This document shows positions 36,826 through 45,685 of a stretch of 64,000 nt of DNA, piece after piece. Numbering within the stretch: the stretch's first letter is position 1; every line of letters begins with the position of its first letter. The stretch lies in contig JBFMCV010000001.1 of assembly GCA_040754335.1 (NCBI GenBank), positions 124,001-188,000 of the forward strand. Direction: 5' to 3'. This stretch comes from Thermodesulfobacteriota bacterium. Its GTDB lineage: Bacteria; Desulfobacterota_D; UBA1144; Nemesobacterales; UBA2774. The position numbers and the translations under genes are program-made. The notes under the pieces are model-generated. The model was not told the DNA's origin, made no database searches, and saw nothing but the letters and a program-made list of their open reading frames with translations.

Positions 36826-38320
36826 AACTGTTATAGAAATCAAAGGCCTTGGCCGTAGATTCAAAAAGACCCAGGCATTACAAAACATAGAACTCCGAAT
36901 CAGAAAGGGAGAGCTGTTCGGAATTGTAGGCCCCGATGGCTCGGGGAAGACCACGCTGCTCCAGTCCATATGCGCGATCCTAGACCCGACTCAGGGTACG
37001 GTAATTGTAAATGGCCTTGATACGGTAAAGGACGCATCGGTCATAACATCACAACTTGGTTATATGTCTCAAGCATACTCACTGTACGGGGACCTGACGG
37101 TCGAGGAAAATCTGGAGTTTTTTGCAAAAATTCGGGAGGTACCCGAGGAAAGTCTTACCGAAAGGAAAACGAAGCTCCTTGAATTCTCAGGCCTCTCTCC
37201 GTTCCTAAAGAGAAGGACAAAACTTCTGTCAGGCGGGATGCAGAAGAAGCTCGCCTTATGCTGCAACCTCATACATGAGCCCGATATCCTTATCCTGGAT
37301 GAACCGACACTGGGAGTCGATCCTCTTTCAAGACGGCAGCTCTGGGATATCATACGCGAGTACCATGACCAAGGAAAAACCATAATCGTCGCCACTTCCT
37401 ATATGGACGAGGCGGCAAAATGCGAACGGGTCGCGTTCTTATTGGAAGGAAAGATCCTAGCCTGTGATGTTCCGAGCACTATGGGCGAGAGGCTGGAAGA
37501 CCTGTTTTTTGCCCATATACCTAAGAGGCCCGTCGGAAAGCAAATTATTCCTTTTTTGAGAAAAGAGGGGAAAGAAACCCTGGTTGAAGTCAAAGAGCTT
37601 GTAAAAAAATTCGACAGTTTTACCGCAGTCAACCGCGTAAGCTTTTCGGTGAAAAGGGGTGAGGTATTCGGCTTCGTAGGTCCTAACGGTTCGGGCAAGA
37701 CTACGACTATCAAAATTCTTTGCGGAATCATATCGCCGACCAGCGGCGAAGTAACAATCATGGGGGAAAACGTAGTCCTGAGACCCGAAGACGTAAGAGG
37801 GAAAATCGGATATATGTCTCAGAAATTTTCGCTTTATATGGACCTCACTGTTGAGGAAAACATAAACTTCTTTGGAAGAATTTACGGTGTCGACCGGGAC
37901 ACGCTCTATAAACGCAAGAGATGGTTAATAGAGATGGCGGAACTTCGGGGGAAAGAAAACATAATTACGAAAGATCTTTCAGGAGCCCTTAGACAAAGAC
38001 TAGCCCTAGGCTGTGCCCTCATTCACCACCCGGACATATTATTCCTCGACGAGCCAACGTCTGGAGTAGATCCTGTATCAAGACAGTCATTCTGGGAGAT
38101 GATAAAAAGCCTGGCTGAGATGGGGACGAGTATTTTCGTAACTACTCACTATCTTGATGAAGTGGAAAATTGCCACAGAGTGGCCTTTCTTCACAGGGGG
38201 CGCACTTTGACCATAGAAAACCCGGCTAGGTTGAAGTCTTTATATAGTATGGAATCAATGGAAGAAATCTTTATTAAGATGGTGAGAAAAGCCGATGAAA
38301 ATTCTCCTGGCGCTTATTAA
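36806..38320 (+). CDS. Double ABC ATPase of the exporter (YbhF-like)
   Basis: 504 residues carrying two full ABC cassettes. Cassette 1: Walker A GPDGSGKTT near 44, signature LSGGMQKKLALC near 142, Walker B DILILDEPTLG. Cassette 2: Walker A GPNGSGKTT near 293, signature-like DLSGALRQRLALG, Walker B DILFLDEPTSG near 412. Both look catalytically competent, though the second signature has A-L in place of G-x. Start ATG at 36806; an ATG six bases later is equally possible. Overlaps neighbours on both sides, as in one tightly coupled operon. Confidence 0.9.
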   Translation: MKMLPGETVIEIKGLGRRFKKTQALQNIELRIRKGELFGIVGPDGSGKTTLLQSICAILDPTQGTVIVNGLDTVKDASVITSQLGYMSQAYSLYGDLTVEENLEFFAKIREVPEESLTERKTKLLEFSGLSPFLKRRTKLLSGGMQKKLALCCNLIHEPDILILDEPTLGVDPLSRRQLWDIIREYHDQGKTIIVATSYMDEAAKCERVAFLLEGKILACDVPSTMGERLEDLFFAHIPKRPVGKQIIPFLRKEGKETLVEVKELVKKFDSFTAVNRVSFSVKRGEVFGFVGPNGSGKTTTIKILCGIISPTSGEVTIMGENVVLRPEDVRGKIGYMSQKFSLYMDLTVEENINFFGRIYGVDRDTLYKRKRWLIEMAELRGKENIITKDLSGALRQRLALGCALIHHPDILFLDEPTSGVDPVSRQSFWEMIKSLAEMGTSIFVTTHYLDEVENCHRVAFLHRGRTLTIENPARLKSLYSMESMEEIFIKMVRKADENSPGAY

Positions 38321-39419
38321 AAAGGAATCGAAAGAAATCCTGAGAGACCCCGTTACTTTGGCAACAGGGATTATTCTTCCATTGGTTTTACTATTCATAT
38401 TCGGTTATGCAATTTCATTGGATATAGAACATATTTCCATGGCCGTATATGATCAGGACAGAAGCCAAGAGAGCAGTAAACTCATAGAGACATTTACAGC
38501 TAGTGGGTATTTCGACTTAAAATACCATCTTGTTTCTTTCGAGGGAGTGGATAATGTACTCGATAGAGGAAATGCCTCGATAGTAGTTATCATACCCCCT
38601 GATTTTTCAATGGACTTACATTCCGAAAGAAATGCAAAGATCCAAATGCTCTTGGATGGAACCTTTTCGACTAAGGCGCTTATAATATCGAATTATGCCA
38701 CAGCCGTTGTGAATGAATATTCTCTAGAGCTTATAGACAGATACCTTACCGGCAAGGGACTGGTAGTTGAAGCACCTGTCAGAATAGTTCCCAGGGTATG
38801 GTACAACCCCCCTCTGAGCAGTGTGAATTACATTGTGCCGGGACTATTTGCTGTCTTGCTCATGGCCTTTCCTCCCATGCTCACTGCTTTGTCGATTGTG
38901 CGTGAAAAGGAAAGAGGCACAATAGAACAGATTTATGTCTCTCCGATAAAGCCGTCTCTCTTTATTCTCGGAAAGATTATACCCTATGGCGCAATAGCAT
39001 TCGGTGAGATGCTTTTGATATTAGCATCCGGCACTCTCTGGTTCCGAATTCCATTCGAGGGAAGCATTACTCTCTTAATAGTTATGTCTCTTATATATGT
39101 TTTGACCACAGTTAGCATTGGGCTATTCGTGTCTACAATAACCAGGACTCAGCTCGCTGCTGTGCTTCTATCACTGATTATAGCCCTTATGCCCTCATTC
39201 TTATTCTCGGGCTTCCTTTTTCCCATTACAAGTATGCCATACATACTTCAGCTCTATACTTACGTCTTCCCGGCCAGATACTTCAATGATATCAGCAGAG
39301 ACATATTTTTAAAAGGAGTGGGGATAGAATATCTGTGGGGTAATATGCTTTCCTTGATTATTTATACCTTGGTCCTTTTTGTGATAACCAGCCTCAGATT
39401 TAAAAAGAAGATAGCCTGA
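38295..39419 (+). CDS. ABC-2 type permease (YbhS/YbhR-like) 1
   Basis: 374 residues: first helix VTLATGIILPLVLLFIFGYAISL, then a periplasmic loop with MAVYDQDRSQESSKLIETF, then five helices from about 175 (VPGLFAVLLMAFPPMLTALSIVREKERGTIEQI), the usual ABC-2/DUF-type exporter layout. Overlaps the ATPase gene by 26 bases and shares the base A of TGATG with the next permease. Substrate not predictable; drug, solvent or lipid export is typical of the group. Confidence 0.88.
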   Translation: MKILLALIKKESKEILRDPVTLATGIILPLVLLFIFGYAISLDIEHISMAVYDQDRSQESSKLIETFTASGYFDLKYHLVSFEGVDNVLDRGNASIVVIIPPDFSMDLHSERNAKIQMLLDGTFSTKALIISNYATAVVNEYSLELIDRYLTGKGLVVEAPVRIVPRVWYNPPLSSVNYIVPGLFAVLLMAFPPMLTALSIVREKERGTIEQIYVSPIKPSLFILGKIIPYGAIAFGEMLLILASGTLWFRIPFEGSITLLIVMSLIYVLTTVSIGLFVSTITRTQLAAVLLSLIIALMPSFLFSGFLFPITSMPYILQLYTYVFPARYFNDISRDIFLKGVGIEYLWGNMLSLIIYTLVLFVITSLRFKKKIA

Positions 39420-40546
39420 TGAATAGAGTACTTGCGGCAATTAAAAAGGAATTTCTTCAGTTTTCAAGAGATAAGATGCTCATACTATTAATACTATTTA
39501 CTTACAGCGCTGAGATTGTACTTTGCACTTATGCACTTGACTTCGATGTAAGTAACCTGCGTATGGTTGTTTATGACCAGGATAAAAGTCAGACAAGTCA
39601 GATACTCATCGAGAGATTCATCTCCAGTGAGTATTTTGGCAAGACATTTTTTGTCGTAGACGAGAATGAAGTAAATCGTTTGTTAGATAAAGGTGAGGCT
39701 GACATAGGAATTATCATTCCCCAGGATTTTTCAGAAAGCATAAGTGAAGGACGAACGGCGGATATTCAGGCCGTCTTCAGCGGAACCAACTCGAATACAG
39801 CAAATATTGCAAGGAATTACGCCATATCAATAATAAACGGTTTTTCACTTGACGAATTTGTCGAGTTCGCGGGCATGAAAGGATTATCAATAACAAATAT
39901 TCCCAACATAGAGCCGGAAATCAGGATTTGGTATAACTCGGAACTTGAATTCCGCTACTTCATGGCTATCTCGATGATTGTGGTAGCCGGAATTCTCATA
40001 GGAATAGTTCATATAGCGGCTACAATGGTTCGTGAGAAGGAATCAGGTACTATAGATCAGCTTATTGTCACCCCTTTAAGAAAGTACGAAATCATTCTGT
40101 CAAAGGTTGTCCCGACTATGACGGTAGGCCTGCTGGCTCTTATTCCCAGTCTTTTAATTGCCATCTGGTTCAGAGTCCCCATCAGGGGAAGTGTCCCCTT
40201 ATTCTTTTTTACATCAGCGATAGCACTCTTTTCGAGTATGGGTATTGGGGCGTATATATCTACAGTATCTAGCAACCTGCAACAGGCTCTTCTCATAGCG
40301 TTCTTTGTTCTCTTCCCGTTAATGTTTTTATCAGGAACTCTTGTGCCTATTGAAAGTATGCCTGCATCACTCCAGTACCTATCTTATTTAAGTCCTGTAC
40401 GATATTACATGGAAATCACGCTAGGGATCTTTCTGAAAGGCAACGGGTTAACCATTTTATGGCCCAAATTAATCTCACTTTTTGCTTTCGGCGTTATATT
40501 GTTTTCTTTTAGTCTCTATAGATTGGGAAAGAAAATGTACGTTTAG
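39419..40546 (+). CDS. ABC-2 type permease (YbhS/YbhR-like) 2
   Basis: 375 residues, paralogue of the preceding permease with the same layout: helix near 20-38, loop with MVVYDQDKSQTSQILIERF, then IVVAGILIGIVHIAATMVREKESGTIDQL and a further set of helices ending LFSFSLYRLGKKM. Likely heterodimer partner. Last gene of the island; its stop lies 202 bases before the right attachment repeat. Confidence 0.88.
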   Translation: MNRVLAAIKKEFLQFSRDKMLILLILFTYSAEIVLCTYALDFDVSNLRMVVYDQDKSQTSQILIERFISSEYFGKTFFVVDENEVNRLLDKGEADIGIIIPQDFSESISEGRTADIQAVFSGTNSNTANIARNYAISIINGFSLDEFVEFAGMKGLSITNIPNIEPEIRIWYNSELEFRYFMAISMIVVAGILIGIVHIAATMVREKESGTIDQLIVTPLRKYEIILSKVVPTMTVGLLALIPSLLIAIWFRVPIRGSVPLFFFTSAIALFSSMGIGAYISTVSSNLQQALLIAFFVLFPLMFLSGTLVPIESMPASLQYLSYLSPVRYYMEITLGIFLKGNGLTILWPKLISLFAFGVILFSFSLYRLGKKMYV

Positions 40547-40748
40547 ACCAATCTCTCAGGGCACCTTAACCACTTTCAGGTAAATCATCCATTTAAGATA
40601 TTCCTTTCTAAGAATATTCTAAGAATCACCCATAATTCTTGACATCATCCATACTCAATAGACCAAGTGGAATAGATGTAATTCTTTTTTTTCAAGGCAA
40701 GTTGCGAATATCTTAATGGTATCAGCGAGTTATACAATTCTCTCTGAT

Positions 40749-40794
40749 CGGACTTCTAATCCGTAGGTCGGGGATTCGAATCCCTCCGGGCGCG
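40749..40794 (+). repeat. Right attachment-site repeat (attR)
   Basis: 46-base copy of the 3' half of tRNA-Arg, one mismatch (G to A in the T-stem). The 5' half of the tRNA is absent, so it is not a functional tRNA. It marks the distal boundary of the island. Confidence 0.85.
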
Positions 40795-41144
40795 TACCTC
40801 CTTCCCTGGACACAGTGACATCGTTGCATTCATCCAAGGGCGTCCGGTTCCTCCTATTCGTCGGAACCGTTCCCTCCGGGCGCGCACCTCCTTCCCTGGA
40901 CACAGTGACATCGTTGCATTCATCCAGGGGCGTCCGGTTCCTCCTATTCGTCGGAACCGTTCCCTCCGGGCGCGATCCACTTTCCCGAAGTAAACACAGG
41001 GTGATGCCATTTTCCGACAGCGACCGATTCCTCCTATTTTGGATTTAGACTCCTCATCACTTCGATTAAAGGACTCGCCCAAATTAGACCGATTTCTCAC
41101 TAGTTCGAAATCGTTGCTCGCAATCGTTCCCTCCGGGCCCGCCA
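40795..41144 (+). repeat. Tandem units ending in the tRNA-Arg 3' tail
   Basis: Two adjacent 90-base units (40795-40884 and 40885-40974) are identical but for two bases and each ends CGTTCCCTCCGGGCGCG, the tRNA acceptor end. Each also has the inverted pair GGTTCC...GGAACC. A third, diverged and longer unit (40975-41144) keeps the same opening and middle and ends CCCTCCGGGCCCGCCA, including CCA. No protein should be called here: the long minus-strand frame is an artefact of the repeat. Confidence 0.8.
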
Positions 41145-41458
41145 ATATTCTCAGTTAAATCGGGTCATAGGTCGGGTTATGAATTCTCCTGAGGCACCTG
41201 TATCAAGCATAGTGTCTTTCTAAGTTCTCAGCTCCCCCAAGTCCTTACAAAGCTCGAGCCGAGCCTCTTCGCTCCTCGCAATGACGGATTAACCATCCGG
41301 CATATCCGACACATCCGCCTTTGTAAAAGGGACAAATATGAGCACACATTGCCTTACTGCTGCCCCCCTTTACCTTCCTTTCATTATCATTGTGAGATAT
41401 TCTATAGACGTATTTCGATGTATCTCACACGTCTCTGTGGGGGTGACGGAGGCAGTGA
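41145..41458. other. Intergenic region after the island
   Basis: 314 bases, no gene. It includes CTTCGCTCCTCGCAATGACGG at about 41268, a sequence type that recurs between genes in many bacterial genomes. The end holds the ribosome-binding site of the next gene. Confidence 0.4.
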
Positions 41459-41890
41459 GTGAAAGTGGTAATCTGCGGGTCTCCGCAGTGGACACGCGCC
41501 GAAATAGTTAAGGACGAGATAGTCCGGCTCCGCCGGGAATCGCTGAAGTCCGGCAAGAAGCTCCTTATCATTCACGGAGGCGAGCCCGGCCCCGAGACCG
41601 TCGCGCAGGAGTATTGCCGCGAGATCGGCGTCGACACGATTTTGCAGGAAGCCGTAAGGCGCCGTGGGGAGGACTCCTATTTCCGCAGAAACGAGCTCAT
41701 CCTCGTCTATCATAAACCCGACCTGGTCGTGGGTTTCGCCCATTCATTCAAGGAAAGCAAGATTGTCACCGATATGCTGACGAGGGCCCGGGAAAAGGGC
41801 ATCGAGATCAGGCCGTTGGATTATAAGGCTATTACGACGTATAACACGGACGGTACCCCCATAGGACACTATAAGTGCGGTTTGTTATAA
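41459..41890 (+). CDS. DUF2493/YspA-type SLOG-fold protein
   Basis: 143 residues of a Rossmann-like SLOG fold: MKVVICGSPQW at the start, IIHGGEPGPETVAQEYC near residue 37 (the glycine-rich ligand loop) and VVGFAHSFKESKIVTDML near 92. The family binds nucleotides or nucleotide-like ligands; many are linked to stress or defence signalling. GTG start at 41459 with GGAGG close upstream. First native gene beyond the island's right border. Confidence 0.75.
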   Translation: MKVVICGSPQWTRAEIVKDEIVRLRRESLKSGKKLLIIHGGEPGPETVAQEYCREIGVDTILQEAVRRRGEDSYFRRNELILVYHKPDLVVGFAHSFKESKIVTDMLTRAREKGIEIRPLDYKAITTYNTDGTPIGHYKCGLL

Positions 41891-42102
41891 GGAGGAGGGG
41901 CGCTCGCTTTGTCCGAATTCAGCGTCGGCTGCCGTGCCAACCCCTTCTTTTCTTTCAGGTAGTTACAACCGTTTTCCTGTGGTACACTCCTTCTCCGGTA
42001 TTTATATGCCGGAAGTTAATAGGATGGAGTGATCTTAAGGTAAGGGCGTCCGGTTCTTGCGCACGCTCAGAACCGTTATCCCGCGCCTGCCCAATATCGA
42101 CC

Positions 42103-42723
42103 ATGCATATACCGTTTCTCGAAATCGACCTCGTGGCCCTGATCAAGTGGGCCGGATACATAGGCATATTCATCATAATATTCGCCGAATGCGGCGTCTT
42201 ACTGGGCATATTCCTCCCGGGGGACTCGCTCCTCTTCACGGCGGGGTTCCTCGCGTCCCAGGGACACCTCGACCTGACACTGCTCATTGCTATATGCTTC
42301 GTAAGCGCTGTGCTGGGGGATAACTTCGGCTACGCGTTCGGGCGCAGGGTGGGGCCCGCGATATTCAAGAAGGAGGACTCGTTCTTCTTCCACAAGAAGC
42401 ACCTCGAGCGGGCGGCCCGCTTCTACGACGCCCACGGTGGGAAGACCATAATCCTCGCCCGCTTCATGCCGATCATAAGGACGTTCGCCCCTATACTCGC
42501 CGGGGTAGGCAGGATGAACTACAGGGTGTTCATCTTGTACAACCTCGTAGGCGGCGCGCTCTGGGCGATCGGCCTGACGACCCTCGGCTATTATCTCGGC
42601 TCCACTATACCGGGCGTCGACAGGTACCTCTTCCCGATTGTGCTTATGATCATAATCATATCGATGCTTCCGGGGATCATCGCTTATCTCAGGACCGTCC
42701 TCGCCAAAAAGCAGCAGCAGTGA
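42103..42723 (+). CDS. DedA/SNARE-associated family membrane protein
   Basis: 206 residues of the DedA family, thought to act as lipid (undecaprenyl-phosphate or phospholipid) flippases. Motifs: FAECGVLLGIFLPGDSLLFTAG near residue 27, GDNFGYAFGRRVG near 73, the signature FMPIIRTFAPILAGVGRMNYRVF near 125 and the last helix FPIVLMIIIISMLPGIIAYL. Start at 42103 sits just before the first helix; a frame extending back to 41875 adds a non-membrane segment overlapping the previous gene and is unlikely. Confidence 0.9.
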   Translation: MHIPFLEIDLVALIKWAGYIGIFIIIFAECGVLLGIFLPGDSLLFTAGFLASQGHLDLTLLIAICFVSAVLGDNFGYAFGRRVGPAIFKKEDSFFFHKKHLERAARFYDAHGGKTIILARFMPIIRTFAPILAGVGRMNYRVFILYNLVGGALWAIGLTTLGYYLGSTIPGVDRYLFPIVLMIIIISMLPGIIAYLRTVLAKKQQQ

Positions 42724-42745
42724 CCTCGGCCGCGAAACCCGCATT

Positions 42746-42958
42746 CTATTTTCTCGCGCCCGAAAAGAGCCGCTTCAACAGAAGGCCCAGGATGTCCGGC
42801 CTTAATAGCATCGAGATAATGAACTTAAAGTCTTCGGGGCCGAGATAGACCTTTACGTCCCAGAGCCCCACGCCCGTGTCGACGACGACGCTCCCGCCCT
42901 CTACCTTAGTCCCCTTGATTATGACGTCAAGCTCCCCTGCGGGGCTCGCCACCTTCAT
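42746..42958 (-). CDS. Conserved-looking 70-residue protein, unknown
   Basis: Compact mixed alpha/beta protein without a signal peptide: MKVASPAGELDVIIKGTKVEGG, VVDTGVGLWDVKVYLGPEDF, then a hydrophobic helix FIISMLLRPDILGLLLKRLF. A strong GGAGGGAGAACCGGA precedes the ATG, so the gene is likely real. No family recognised. It faces dedA convergently. Confidence 0.6.
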   Translation of the reverse strand: MKVASPAGELDVIIKGTKVEGGSVVVDTGVGLWDVKVYLGPEDFKFIISMLLRPDILGLLLKRLFSGARK

Positions 42959-43333
42959 TCCGGTTCTCCCTCCTCGCGGTCATGGCTTCCCCCCAGCATC
43001 GCCGCCTTTGCCGGATTTCTGATTATCGTTCCCGCCCGTTCATGACTCCGCCGGGTTCCGCCCGATCCCGATAAAGAAAAGGCAATAAGGGTGCCAGCGT
43101 ATTCTCTATTATTTGCCGTATGAGAGCGCAGGGGAGCGGTGTAAGGTGTCAGAAAGTCTTACGAATTACGGGGTGTCAGCCGGGCTCGCCGAGGCCGCGA
43201 TCCGGCGGTCATGCCCTGTCGGGTTCCGTCTCCTCCGCGTATGCCCCTGAAATATCCGCATATTCGCCCGGAGCCCCCGGCGGCTCGCCCTTCTGGCATG
43301 GGATTTGCACTCTATTTCAAGATGGAGACGTCC
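42959..43333. other. Intergenic region before the radical SAM pair
   Basis: 375 bases. The + frame running in from 43211 is proline-rich and lacks a ribosome-binding site, so I treat it as untranslated. Promoters for the flanking divergent genes should be here, but none stands out. Confidence 0.35.
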
Positions 43334-44491
43334 ATGAAAGACATATATGATATGGATTTTTCCATGACCCCGTTCGTGGTGATCTGGGAGGTTACGCAGG
43401 CATGCGACCTCGCCTGCCGCCACTGCAGGGCCGCGGCGATCAATCTGAGGAGCCCGCTTGAGCTTTCGACGGAGGAGGGGTTCGACCTCATCGATAAAGT
43501 CCGCTCCATGGGTACGAATATCTTCGTCCTCAGCGGCGGAGACCCTGTAAAAAGAGAAGATATTTTCGACCTGATCGCGTACGGGGCCCGGAAGGGACTG
43601 CGTATGGCGACCATCCCCGCGGCTACCACCAGCCTGACAGAAGGGCTTGTCGCGAAGCTCAAGGAGGCGGGACTATCTCAGATAGCGTTCAGCCTGGACG
43701 GGCACGACAGGGAGACCCACGACTCTTTCAGAGGGGTTCCGGGTGCCTTCGATCTCACGATGAAGGGAGCGGATTACGCTCATTCGGAGGGCATTCCGCT
43801 CCAGGTCAACACGACTCTGGGCGCCCATAATATCGACTGCTTCGACGAAATCGCCGCGCTCGTAAGGGACCTGGGTGTCGTATTCTGGGAGGTGTTCTTC
43901 CTCGTGCCCATGGGCAGGGGGCGGCTCCTTAAACAAATGAAGTCCCGCCAGTACGAAAGGTTGTTCGAGAAGCTTTACAGGTTTTCAAAAGAGGTCGATT
44001 TCATTGTCAAGATCACGGAGGCCCAGCATTACAGGCGGTACGTTATGGAGCGGGAGGCGGAGGGGAGGGCCCCCGGCGGGAGCCCCTTTCCGGCGGATCT
44101 GCCCGATCGCATGACGCGTGATTTCGGGCCCGGCGGGAGCATAGGTCTTGCCCCGAAGGGCGTCAATTCGGGAAACGGCTTCGTGTTCGTCTCGCACACT
44201 GGCGAGGTGTATCCGAGCGGGTTCCTGCCTTTATCCGCCGGGAACGTGAAGAACGAAAGCATAGTGGATATTTACAGGAGCTCGCCCCTTTTCAGGGAGA
44301 TAAGGGATTACGGGAGGCTCAAGGGCAAGTGCGGCGCGTGCGAGTTCAGGAACATCTGCGGAGGCTCGAGGGCGCGGGCTTATGCCCTCACGGGCGACTA
44401 CATGGAGTCCGAGCCCTGCTGCGCCTTCGTGCCCGAAACCTACAGGCGGAGGGCCCGCGAAGGAGCGGGCGTCCGGCATGCCGGTGCGTGA
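43334..44491 (+). CDS. Radical SAM/SPASM enzyme, AhbD/NirJ-like (TIGR04053 type), copy 1
   Basis: 385 residues. Radical SAM cluster CDLACRHC near residue 27, GGDPVKRED near 78, FSLDGHDRETHDSFRGV near 124, and a SPASM-type C-terminus with CGACEFRNICGGSRARA and EPCC that binds a further iron-sulphur cluster. The sequence follows the TIGR04053 group, close to haem-modifying enzymes AhbC/AhbD and NirJ. It may decarboxylate or modify a tetrapyrrole or a peptide; which is not visible. Start at 43334 has GGAG six bases upstream. Paired with a paralogue and a Crp/Fnr gene. Confidence 0.88.
   Translation: MKDIYDMDFSMTPFVVIWEVTQACDLACRHCRAAAINLRSPLELSTEEGFDLIDKVRSMGTNIFVLSGGDPVKREDIFDLIAYGARKGLRMATIPAATTSLTEGLVAKLKEAGLSQIAFSLDGHDRETHDSFRGVPGAFDLTMKGADYAHSEGIPLQVNTTLGAHNIDCFDEIAALVRDLGVVFWEVFFLVPMGRGRLLKQMKSRQYERLFEKLYRFSKEVDFIVKITEAQHYRRYVMEREAEGRAPGGSPFPADLPDRMTRDFGPGGSIGLAPKGVNSGNGFVFVSHTGEVYPSGFLPLSAGNVKNESIVDIYRSSPLFREIRDYGRLKGKCGACEFRNICGGSRARAYALTGDYMESEPCCAFVPETYRRRAREGAGVRHAGA
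44177..44423 (+). repeat. Gene-conversion tract, copy 1
   Basis: 247 bases encoding the SPASM end of radical SAM copy 1. Identical to 45371-45617 except C/T at 44401 (silent, Tyr). Identity stops abruptly at both ends. Confidence 0.92.
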
Positions 44492-44545
44492 AGCGGGTCC
44501 GTGGGCGCATCCGTGTTTTCCGATTCGCGGTGACGGGGTATAACA

Positions 44546-45685
44546 ATGGCTGCTGAAAGACCTGATATAAACTTCGACCTTTCCCCCTTCATAGTTATAT
44601 GGGAGGTGACACAGTCGTGCGACCTCGTCTGCCTACACTGCAGGGCCGACGCGCGCAGATGCCGGGACCCGCGCGAGCTCACTACGTACCAGGGACGGAA
44701 CCTCATAGACGACATATCCGGGTTCGGATCGCCGCTGCTCGTGCTCACGGGCGGCGACCCTTTGAAAAGGGACGACATATACGACCTTATCTCGTACAGC
44801 GTAAAGAAGGGACTGCGGACGACCGTGTCCCCGAGCGTGACCCCGCTACTTACGGACGAATCCGTCCGCAAGCTCAGGCAGGCCGGCATTTCGAGGCTCG
44901 CTGTTAGCCTCGACGGCTCGGAGCCCTGCATACACGACTCGTTCAGGGGCGTCGAGGGGAGCTTTGCGAGGACGGTCGAGATACTCTCTCTATGCGTCCT
45001 CGAGGGCATACCGATTCAGGTCAATACTACGGTGACCAGGTACAACCTTGACGACTTCGAGAACATAGCGAATCTCATCGGAGGATTCAGCCCTGTCCTC
45101 TGGAGCGTGTTCTTCCTCGTCCCGACGGGGAGGGGGAGGGCGTCGGACGGCGTGAACGCGGAGGAATACGAAGAGGTCTTTGCCAAGATGTACGAACTTT
45201 CGAAGACTGTCCCTTACGACATCAAATCGACCGAGGCCCCTCATTACAGAAGGTATGCGGCTCAGGCGAGGGTGAGGGAAAGGAGGGCCGGCGAATGTCC
45301 GCTCGACGCCTCGGCCGAAAGGAAACGTGACGCGATAGGCAGGGCGCCACGCGGGATAAACGACGGCAAGGGCTTCGTGTTCGTCTCGCACACTGGCGAG
45401 GTGTATCCGAGCGGGTTCCTGCCTTTATCCGCCGGGAACGTGAAGAACGAAAGCATAGTGGATATTTACAGGAGCTCGCCCCTTTTCAGGGAGATAAGGG
45501 ATTACGGGAGGCTCAAGGGCAAGTGCGGCGCGTGCGAGTTCAGGAACATCTGCGGAGGCTCGAGGGCGCGGGCTTATGCCCTCACGGGCGACTATATGGA
45601 GTCCGAGCCCTGCTGCGTTTACGTGCCTAAGGGTTTCGATATGAAAGAACCCGGGGAGGAGTCTGCCCGTGCGGCGGAAATTTAA
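44546..45685 (+). CDS. Radical SAM/SPASM enzyme, AhbD/NirJ-like (TIGR04053 type), copy 2
   Basis: 379 residues with the same architecture: CDLVCLHC near residue 26, TGGDPLKRDD near 74, VSLDGSEPCIHDSFRGV near 118, FFLVPTGRGR near 190, TEAPHYRRYAA near 230 and the SPASM tail. N-terminal two thirds differ markedly from copy 1, but the last 80 codons are almost identical at the DNA level. The stop overlaps the Crp/Fnr start. The TEAPHYRR motif marks the haem-related subgroup. Confidence 0.88.
   Translation: MAAERPDINFDLSPFIVIWEVTQSCDLVCLHCRADARRCRDPRELTTYQGRNLIDDISGFGSPLLVLTGGDPLKRDDIYDLISYSVKKGLRTTVSPSVTPLLTDESVRKLRQAGISRLAVSLDGSEPCIHDSFRGVEGSFARTVEILSLCVLEGIPIQVNTTVTRYNLDDFENIANLIGGFSPVLWSVFFLVPTGRGRASDGVNAEEYEEVFAKMYELSKTVPYDIKSTEAPHYRRYAAQARVRERRAGECPLDASAERKRDAIGRAPRGINDGKGFVFVSHTGEVYPSGFLPLSAGNVKNESIVDIYRSSPLFREIRDYGRLKGKCGACEFRNICGGSRARAYALTGDYMESEPCCVYVPKGFDMKEPGEESARAAEI
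45371..45617 (+). repeat. Gene-conversion tract, copy 2
   Basis: Second copy of the 247-base tract, in direct orientation 1,194 bases downstream of the first, inside radical SAM copy 2. Confidence 0.92.

Noticed and set aside
40756-41145. A 129-codon minus-strand open frame with two identical internal repeats and ending [10 protein letters not shown]
   Set aside because: It is the antisense reading of the tandem tRNA tails; RRDSNPRP is a classic false peptide from a tRNA T-arm. No ribosome-binding site.
43120-43350. Small + strand frame before the radical SAM pair
   Set aside because: No ribosome-binding site, low-complexity proline-rich peptide, overlaps the true start region of the radical SAM gene.
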